Of a stretch of 64,000 nt of DNA, positions 59,007 to 64,000 are shown piece by piece (position 1 is the first letter of the stretch; each line of letters begins with the position of its first letter). This stretch comes from Allobosea sp. WAO (GTDB taxonomy: Bacteria; Pseudomonadota; Alphaproteobacteria; Rhizobiales; Beijerinckiaceae). Location of the stretch: assembly GCF_001509835.1 (NCBI RefSeq), contig NZ_JXTJ01000020.1:1-64000 (forward strand), given 5' to 3'. Below the pieces are notes generated by a model. That model saw only the letters and a program-made list of their open reading frames with translations, did no database searches and was not told the DNA's origin. The position numbers were made by a program, and so were the translations under genes.

Positions 59007-61271
59007 TCAGAAGGTCGCCTTCAGGCCGGCATAGAAGGCGCGGCCGGTTCCCGGCAGGAACGCGGCCTGGTCCGGCCGCGCCTGGTCGACGATCAGCGTC
59101 GAGGCGGCATAGGTCTTGTCGAGGAGGTTGGTGACCTCGCCGAACATCGTCAGCCGCTCGTTGAACTGGTACTCGGTGCGCAGGTCGAAGAGCGCATAAG
59201 GATCGGCATAGAGCGTGTTCATGTTGTCGACCGGGGTCTTCTCCGGATTCCAGCGCAGCGCCGCCTGCAGCATCCAGGCCTCGGTCGCCTGGTATTGCAG
59301 CGTGGCGTGGATGACGTGGCGGGGCGCGCCGGCGACACGGTTGTCGCCGCGCACGGGATCGTAGACGAAGCGGAAGTCCTGATAGGTATAGGCGAGGCGC
59401 CCGGTCAGCCGCTCGAAGATCTGCGCGCCGAGGCCGAGCTCGACGCCGAAATGCCGGGTCTTGTCGGCGTTGATCGCGCCGAGTGAGGCGCCCGTGGCGT
59501 CGCGCAGGCTGAGCAGCTCCTTGTCGACCCAGGAATAGTAGACGACGCCGTCCCATGAGAAGGTGCCGTGCCGGCCGCGCCAGCCGCCCTCCAGCGTCGT
59601 CGCCGTCTGGGCCTTGAGGTCGGGTGTCGAGAAGGCCGCGGCCGCCGCCATCGGCGCTGCCGGGTTCGGGCGGCCGGGGCTGCTGTTGGGCGTGCCATTT
59701 ATCGTCGCCAGCAGATCGTCATGGGTCGGCGGCTCGAAGCTGCGCGAGACCGCAGCATAGACGATCTGGTTGGCGTCGGGCCGCCAACTGGCGCTGAGGC
59801 TCGGGCTCCAGCCGTCATAGCTGCGCGAATAGGTCGTGCTCTGCGTCGGCACTGAACCATTGGGTAGCAGCGTATAGGGCGAGGCCGGGCTGTAGGCATT
59901 GGTCGGCCGCCGCGCAGGGAGGTAGGTGTCCGAATTGTCGCGCGTCGCATAGGCATAAGACAGAGCCGGCGAGATGGTTACGTTCTGCCAGACCGGGATA
60001 TTGGCCCCGACATAGAGCGAGAGCGTGCTGGCATCGAGATCGCTCTCCCCGAACAGCGCTCCGCTGACGCCGCCCTGGTTGAGGTAGTTCTCGCGCTTCG
60101 CCGAGCCGACCACATACTGCGCCGTCGTCTCGAACAGCGGCAGCGCCGCGCTCTCGACCGGCTTGTAGGCGTAGCGGGCGACCGCCGTGAGATCGCCGCC
60201 CTTGGTGACGCGCACGCCCGATGAGATCGGGAACCGGAACATGTCGTCGGTATAGGTGTAGCCGAGCCCGAGATCGACGAGATGCGGCCCGTATTCGGCG
60301 GTGGTGCGGTTGCCGATGAAGAACTGCTTGGCTTCGCGCCGAGGCTTGTCACGCAGCACGTTCGGGCCGGGATCGACCGCGACGCCACGGACCACGCGCG
60401 GGCCGCCATGGACCTGCTTCGGATCGAGACGCAGGCCCTGCTTGGTCAGCGGACCCGACACGTCGAAGCTGAGATCGGTATAGCCGGCGAAGAAGCGCGT
60501 CTTGATGGTCTCGCTGAGGGCAATGCCGACATTGGCGCTGGCGCTGATGCGCTGTGAGTCGTTGTAGGTGCGATAGCCGTTCGAGCGGCTGACATCGGCC
60601 TGGAGCAGCCCGTCGACGCCGTCCTTGCGGAAGCCGGTTTGGCCCGAGGCGTTGAACTGGCCGAAGCTGCCGCCTGAGATCTGCACTTTCGAGCCCGGCG
60701 CGCTGCTGCCGGTCGGCGAGACGAAATTCAGCGCACCGCCCAGCACGGTTGCGCCGAGCCGATGCGCGGTCTGGCCGCGATAGACCTCGATCGACTGCGC
60801 CTGGCCGGGATTGGCGAGCCCGACGATATAGGATCCGTCGGCCCGGTTCAGCGGCAGTCCGTCTCGCAGGACGAGGATGCCGCGCTCGACCGGGTTCTGC
60901 TGCAGGCCCGAGCCACGAATCTGGACCCGCGGCTGGTCGTTGCCGCCGAAGAACTGCTGCACGACGACGCCGGGCGCATTCTGCAGGGCCTGCGCCAGGG
61001 TCGGGTTGCCGCTTTGCGGGATGTCGGCCTCGGTCAACAGCGTCGCGCCGCCCGCCGTGGCGAAGAAGCGCTCGCGCACGAAGCTCGGCACGCCGTCAGC
61101 CGCCCCCTCGACGACGATGGTGTCGAGGCTGATCGTCGAGCCCGGCGAGGCGGATTGGGCGAGGCAGGCCTGGCCGGACACCGATGCCAGCAGCGCGCCA
61201 AGCATGAGCCGATGCACGAGGTGAGCACGCGTAGCGGCGGTGGGGGCGGTGTCTGAGGTCTTCTCGGTCAT
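59007..61271 (-). CDS. TonB-dependent outer-membrane receptor
   Basis: A 754-residue receptor. The signal peptide is about residues 17-40 (HRLMLGALLASVSGQACLAQ), followed by a short TonB-box region (SLDTIVVEG), the plug domain (LAQALQNAPGVVVQQFFGGNDQPRVQIRGSG, GATVLGGALNFVSPTG) and a 22-strand-type barrel ending in the aromatic-terminated AFYAGLKATF. ATG 61271 is chosen because its N-terminus gives a proper signal peptide. Nothing extra is seen before the plug, so there is no FecA-type signalling domain. First gene of the receptor-ABC-NnrS operon, with an FNR-type box upstream. The ligand is unknown; a metal complex or cofactor is possible. Confidence 0.92.
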   Translation of the reverse strand: MTEKTSDTAPTAATRAHLVHRLMLGALLASVSGQACLAQSASPGSTISLDTIVVEGAADGVPSFVRERFFATAGGATLLTEADIPQSGNPTLAQALQNAPGVVVQQFFGGNDQPRVQIRGSGLQQNPVERGILVLRDGLPLNRADGSYIVGLANPGQAQSIEVYRGQTAHRLGATVLGGALNFVSPTGSSAPGSKVQISGGSFGQFNASGQTGFRKDGVDGLLQADVSRSNGYRTYNDSQRISASANVGIALSETIKTRFFAGYTDLSFDVSGPLTKQGLRLDPKQVHGGPRVVRGVAVDPGPNVLRDKPRREAKQFFIGNRTTAEYGPHLVDLGLGYTYTDDMFRFPISSGVRVTKGGDLTAVARYAYKPVESAALPLFETTAQYVVGSAKRENYLNQGGVSGALFGESDLDASTLSLYVGANIPVWQNVTISPALSYAYATRDNSDTYLPARRPTNAYSPASPYTLLPNGSVPTQSTTYSRSYDGWSPSLSASWRPDANQIVYAAVSRSFEPPTHDDLLATINGTPNSSPGRPNPAAPMAAAAAFSTPDLKAQTATTLEGGWRGRHGTFSWDGVVYYSWVDKELLSLRDATGASLGAINADKTRHFGVELGLGAQIFERLTGRLAYTYQDFRFVYDPVRGDNRVAGAPRHVIHATLQYQATEAWMLQAALRWNPEKTPVDNMNTLYADPYALFDLRTEYQFNERLTMFGEVTNLLDKTYAASTLIVDQARPDQAAFLPGTGRAFYAGLKATF

Positions 61272-61424
61272 ATCGGCTCTCGTCGGCGTGTCGTGAACGG
61301 GCGTGCAGAATCGGCGGGCAGCGCGGGCTGGCGCTCCGTTGCGGGACGGGGTAAACATGAATTTCAGATGGCTCTTTTCTAACTCGGAGCCCGCGACCTT
61401 GTAAACAGTGTTTCTGGGTCGATC

Positions 61425-61465
61425 TGTATAATCGCCCTGCCGTCGACCAATTTGAGCAGGATCAA
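61425..61465 (-). promoter_or_regulatory. TonB-receptor operon promoter with FNR/NnrR-type box
   Basis: TTGAGcaggATCAA (61452-61465) matches nine of ten defined bases of the FNR consensus and keeps TTG-N8-CAA as required by NnrR/Dnr regulators. On the minus strand TATACA (61430 to 61425) serves as a -10, placing transcription start near 61418. The box centre is then about 41 bp upstream, the classical class II activation position. Confidence 0.62.
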
Positions 61466-61484
61466 ACACAGGACGGCATCGAGA

Positions 61485-61507
61485 TATATTTGAATTACTC
61501 AAATATA
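61485..61507. promoter_or_regulatory. Palindromic operator candidate at the Rrf2 promoter
   Basis: Perfect nine-base arms TATATTTGA and TCAAATATA around ATTAC. It overlaps the presumed -35 of the plus-strand Rrf2 operon and lies about 90 bp before the Rrf2 start. Size and A/T content suit an Rrf2-family dimer, so autoregulation is likely, with possible effect on the divergent operon. Confidence 0.55.
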
Positions 61508-61594
61508 GACAAGCTATCTACCATTCATCGGCATCGTTGATTATTGAAACAACTCTCAAGCCCGACTGCCCGCACCACGAGCCCCGGAAGAACG

Positions 61595-62041
61595 ATGCGC
61601 CTGACCCAATTCAGCGAGTACGCGCTCCGGCTGCTCGTCTTCGTCGCTGCCCACCCTGACCGGCTGGTCACGATCGAGGAGGCCGCAAAGGCCTATGACA
61701 TCTCGCGGGCGCATTTGATGAAGGTAGCCAATCTCCTGGTGAGGCAGGGCTTCCTCAGCGGCGTTCGCGGCCGAGCCGGCGGGCTCGCGCTCGCCCGCGC
61801 CCCGGATCGGATCACGCTCGGCGAGCTGATCCGCGCCACCGAGCCGGCATTCTCCGTGGTCGAGTGTTTCGGGGAGGCGGAAGGGCACTCCGCCCTGCGC
61901 CTCGACCATTGGCGAGGCATCCTGACCGGCGCCATGGACGAATTCCTGGCGGAGCTCGACCGGCATCGTCTGAGCGATCTGCTCAACGAGCCCGCGGGAT
62001 TCGGCCTGACACCGTCGGCCGCTGAAGGCTCGGCGGCATGA
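61595..62041 (+). CDS. Rrf2-family regulator, NsrR-like but lacking the Fe-S cysteines
   Basis: A 148-residue Rrf2 regulator. The winged helix is clear: MRLTQFSEYALRLLVFVAAHPDRLVTIEEAAKAYDISRAHLMKVANLLVRQGFLSGVRGRAGGLALAR, close to NsrR in its opening. NsrR binds a [4Fe-4S] or [2Fe-2S] cluster with three Cys near residues 91-102; here that loop reads VVECFGEAEGHSALRLDHW, with a single Cys and a His. It may use another ligand or none. ATG 61595 follows GGAAGAACG. It leads the FmdE-like and DUF1971 genes and diverges from the receptor-ABC-NnrS operon, which it probably helps regulate. Confidence 0.85.
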   Translation: MRLTQFSEYALRLLVFVAAHPDRLVTIEEAAKAYDISRAHLMKVANLLVRQGFLSGVRGRAGGLALARAPDRITLGELIRATEPAFSVVECFGEAEGHSALRLDHWRGILTGAMDEFLAELDRHRLSDLLNEPAGFGLTPSAAEGSAA

Positions 62042-62144
62042 ATTTGCGCAACGACAACGACCTTGCTTCGCGCCAAAGCTAGGCTTGGAGCCCAGTAGCT
62101 GCGCCAACTCCTCAAACGACAAGACCGAGATCAGAGGCATCGCC

Positions 62145-62774
62145 ATGACGTTTCCGTCGTTCTTTCTCGAAGCCCCACGGCTCAGGCTGCGGGATCCGCT
62201 GGCTGCCTTTCTCGGCTCTACGACGGATGGTGTTTTGGAATACCGCTATGAGGACGCGGTCAGGCTCGCCGGCCATTCCTGCCCCGCCGTCGCCGGAGCC
62301 TATCTGATGGTCGTGCACGGGCTCGACTATCTCTATGACGAAGAGTTGCCGGAGCGAGGCGGCATCGATGTCTTCATGCGCGACGGGCGCGAGCAGGGCA
62401 CCACTGGCGTTCTCGCCTCGATCGCCACCCTGCTCACCGGCGCCGCCGCCGAGACCGGCTTCCAGGGCATAGGCCAAGCGCAGCGGTTCGCCCGCCGCGG
62501 CCTTCTGGCCTTCGACGCACCGATCGAAGGCGTGCTCGCCCTGCGCCGACGCGACACCGGCGTCGGCGTGGCGATCGACATCGACACCGGGCATGTGCCG
62601 CACCATCCCGACATGGCAGGGCTGATGCCGCGAGCGGTCGCGGGGCAAGCCGACTCGGCCGAGCAGGCCCGCTTCGCCGAACTCTGGCAGGAACGCGTCC
62701 GGCGAATCCTCGTCGACCATGCCGACGACCCCAAGCTGGTCCATCTCTATGATTGGGAAGCCAGCGATGACTGA
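62145..62774 (+). CDS. FmdE-like protein
   Basis: A 209-residue protein resembling the FmdE domain (formylmethanofuran dehydrogenase subunit E family). The hallmark is RLAGHSCPAVAGAYLMVVHGL (about residues 41-61), where FmdE proteins have G-H-x-C-P, a metal-binding motif. A second His group is found in DTGHVPHHPDMAGLMP. No signal peptide. FmdE-like proteins in bacteria occur beside metal or cofactor transport genes, and their function is unsettled. AGAGG precedes ATG 62145. The last eight bases overlap the DUF1971 gene. Confidence 0.8.
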   Translation: MTFPSFFLEAPRLRLRDPLAAFLGSTTDGVLEYRYEDAVRLAGHSCPAVAGAYLMVVHGLDYLYDEELPERGGIDVFMRDGREQGTTGVLASIATLLTGAAAETGFQGIGQAQRFARRGLLAFDAPIEGVLALRRRDTGVGVAIDIDTGHVPHHPDMAGLMPRAVAGQADSAEQARFAELWQERVRRILVDHADDPKLVHLYDWEASDD

Positions 62775-63051
62775 TCGGATCTGGCCGGACGATCTCGTCG
62801 CCTACAAGCGCACGCCTCCCTTCACGGAAGCGACCGTGCCCGCCGGGCTCCTGCGAGCCCACGAGACCAAGCCGGGCGTCTGGGCGCGCCTGCATGTCAC
62901 TGAGGGCGCGCTGCGCTTTCGCGATCTCGTCACCGGAGTGGAACGCCTGCTTTCGCCGGGCATCCATCCCCTCGTCTTCCCGGCCTCGCCGCACGAGGTC
63001 GCGCCCGACGGCATGGTCCGCTTCTTCGTCGAGTTCCTGCGCCAGCCGTGA
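62767..63051 (+). CDS. DUF1971 (YeaR/TehB-like cupin) protein
   Basis: A 94-residue, cupin-like protein. AYKRTPPFTEATVPAGLLRAHETKPGVWARLHVTEGALRFR and SPHEVAPDGMVRFFVEFLRQP are the conserved DUF1971 blocks. E. coli YeaR belongs to this family, and its operon is repressed by NsrR and induced by nitrate, which matches the Rrf2 and NnrS neighbours here. The start ATG is inside the end of the FmdE-like gene. Confidence 0.85.
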   Translation: MTDRIWPDDLVAYKRTPPFTEATVPAGLLRAHETKPGVWARLHVTEGALRFRDLVTGVERLLSPGIHPLVFPASPHEVAPDGMVRFFVEFLRQP

Positions 63052-63084
63052 CGGCCACTCGGCAGGGTATCCCGACTGCCCCTG

Positions 63085-63777
63085 CTAGGGCCTCCCGTTC
63101 TCCGCTGTCAGATACGCCCACATCCGCTCCCGGATGGCGCCCGCCCACGTCGCGCGCTGCAATGCTTCCGCTCCGCTCAGGATCGCGCCGCCCTCGGCGA
63201 GACCGGCCGCTCTCGCCTCGAACTCGACGCGCGCAGCGTCCTCGAGATACCAAGTCAGCACCACCGCCTCTTCGAGGCTCGCCCCCGCGGTGACGGCACC
63301 GTTGCCGCGCATCACGATGGCGCGGGCTGCGCCGATCTGGTCGGCGAGCGCGGCGGCCTGCTCGTCGCTGCGCAGCAATTGCGGGTCGTCCCAGAGCGGC
63401 GGCTGCGGCGCGAAATAGGCGCCGAAACCATGCCGCGCCCGCGGCGTGAGCCGGGCGGTGCCCAGCGTCATCACCCGCTGCGGCATCGAGCGGGCGACGC
63501 CGCCGACCTCGGGCCGCCGCCGATAGATCTCGCGGTGGATGCGGACCTCGCCGAGCACGCCGTCCGGCAGCGGCCCGTCGAGCGGGACGACGCTGCAGGC
63601 ATCCTCATCCGCGACGAGCCCGAGCGGCTTTGCCGGCGAGACCAGGAAATGCCCCTCGTCGAGGCGCATGCTGCAATGGCCATAGGCATGGACGAGGCCA
63701 TGGCGGGCCAGAGCGCGCCCGGCCTGCCGGACCAGATCTTCCTGAGCGGCGCTCGGCCGCACTGATGAAGCGCTCAC
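63085..63777 (-). CDS. Class II aldolase/adducin-like protein lacking zinc ligands
   Basis: A 230-residue protein with the class II aldolase fold (RQAGRALARHGLVHAYGHCSMRLDEGHFLVSP; EVRIHREIYRRRPEVGGV). The zinc-binding H-x-H of true aldolases is replaced by ARSMP, and the third His (HHG in fuculose aldolase) is Asn in RGNG. The metal site therefore appears lost, although the Glu in GEVRIHR remains. The start is GTG 63777, overlapping the stop of the upstream VOC gene (GTGA). Such proteins occur in catabolic clusters with dioxygenases; the reaction here is unknown. Confidence 0.82.
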   Translation of the reverse strand: MSASSVRPSAAQEDLVRQAGRALARHGLVHAYGHCSMRLDEGHFLVSPAKPLGLVADEDACSVVPLDGPLPDGVLGEVRIHREIYRRRPEVGGVARSMPQRVMTLGTARLTPRARHGFGAYFAPQPPLWDDPQLLRSDEQAAALADQIGAARAIVMRGNGAVTAGASLEEAVVLTWYLEDAARVEFEARAAGLAEGGAILSGAEALQRATWAGAIRERMWAYLTAENGRP

Positions 63778-64000
63778 TTGTTGAATTCGGCGATGTTGGG
63801 CTTGGCGCCCCATTTGCAGAAGCCCCTCGGCTCGAACACGTATTGCCGCTCGCGCCAGAGCAACTCGTCGGCGATCTCGCGCACGCCGCTCGAATACTCG
63901 AAGACCATGCCGTCCGGCCCCTCGAAATAGAGGAATTTTGCCGAGGAGGTCGGATGCCGGCCAGGGCCGAAGACCATGCGCACCTGCCGGTCCTTCAGGA
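63774..64000 (-). CDS. VOC-family (glyoxalase/dioxygenase-like) protein, C-terminal part
   Basis: Only the last 75 or so residues are in the window; the reading frame is open to the right edge. SSAKFLYFEGPDGMVFEYSSGVREI carries the second metal Glu of extradiol dioxygenase/glyoxalase folds (FEYSSG). It overlaps the class II aldolase-like gene by four bases, so the two form an operon continuing outside the window. Function is not resolvable from this fragment. Confidence 0.72.
   Translation of the reverse strand, partial: LKDRQVRMVFGPGRHPTSSAKFLYFEGPDGMVFEYSSGVREIADELLWRERQYVFEPRGFCKWGAKPNIAEFNK

Larger units (their letters stand above)
61272..61594. other. Divergent control region, TonB-receptor operon / Rrf2 operon
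   Basis: 323 bp, more A/T-rich than the surroundings from about 61370 on. It contains a minus-strand -10 (TATACA, 61425-61430), an FNR/NnrR-type site (61452-61465) and a long palindrome (61485-61507). A possible plus-strand promoter has TTGAAT at 61490 and TATCTA at 61515 with a long 19-base spacer. The part nearest the receptor start (61272-61370) shows no further feature. Confidence 0.6.

Noticed and set aside
57984..61271. Assignment of the receptor/ABC operon to a known copper or nitrate import system
   Set aside because: The binding protein and permease only show the broad nitrate/sulfonate family pattern, and the receptor lacks the Met/His-rich features expected of copper receptors.
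1..64000. tRNA/rRNA genes, CRISPR arrays, IS elements or prophage
   Set aside because: Read through both strands for cloverleaf ends, regularly spaced repeats, transposase or integrase motifs and found none.

Overview
The window is high-GC, gene-dense bacterial DNA. It looks like an alphaproteobacterium of the Hyphomicrobiales, and Bosea-like is my best guess. This rests on gene content (PccR-type regulator beside pccB, DUF3141-pta-ackA operon, several Liv-type ABC systems), pervasive ATGA/GTGA stop-start overlaps, and hairpin intergenic repeats of the kind common in that order. No database search was possible, so the genus is an inference. I saw no rRNA, tRNA, CRISPR array, insertion sequence or phage gene.

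Layout. 1-2517: the 5' part of pccB (damaged) diverges from a PccR/RamB-type regulator. 2590-8327 (minus): fabI, then an efflux operon of the HlyD/RbbA/YhhJ type in which rbbA is frameshifted and carries two 21-bp tandem duplications. 8382-12895 (minus): DUF3141 PhaC-like hydrolase, pta and ackA, with an exact FNR/FixK box upstream. 13144-22489 (minus): nine genes for uptake and beta-oxidation-like breakdown of an unknown acid (enoyl-CoA hydratase, LivGHM, binding protein, LivF, acyl-CoA ligase, thiolase, TetR), with a strong inverted repeat upstream of the first gene. 22748-27452 (minus): SLC13-type transporter, M20 peptidase, AbgT transporter. 27827-31488 (plus): lipoprotein-like alpha/beta hydrolase, AraC regulator, MFS transporter.

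31736-43211 (plus) is an envelope-oriented run: adaptor, RND pump, second adaptor, a leucyl-aminopeptidase-like protein that has lost key active-site residues, DUF1269 protein, a beta-helix-like membrane protein, a patatin and an AI-2E-type permease. It ends against a membrane metallophosphoesterase on the other strand, across a structured repeat. 45484-50999 (plus) is a seven-gene Mrp-like cation/proton antiporter whose order (E, F, G, A'-B fusion, C, D, D') is that of the antiporter module of Mbh-type complexes rather than that of classical Mrp. It is followed by a second SLC13 paralogue, a convergent alpha/beta hydrolase and an HdeD-like protein.

55225-63051 is the most interesting block. 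A minus-strand operon (TonB-dependent receptor, Tat-exported binding protein, ABC permease, ABC ATPase, NnrS) diverges from a plus-strand operon (Rrf2 regulator lacking the usual Fe-S cysteines, FmdE-like protein, DUF1971/YeaR-like protein). The shared promoter region holds a near-perfect FNR/NnrR box placed about 41 bp from the predicted TonB-receptor transcription start, and a separate long palindrome near the Rrf2 promoter. I propose a nutrient or metal-complex uptake system tied to low oxygen or nitric oxide; its substrate is unknown. The window ends with a class II aldolase-like protein lacking zinc ligands and a truncated VOC-family gene.
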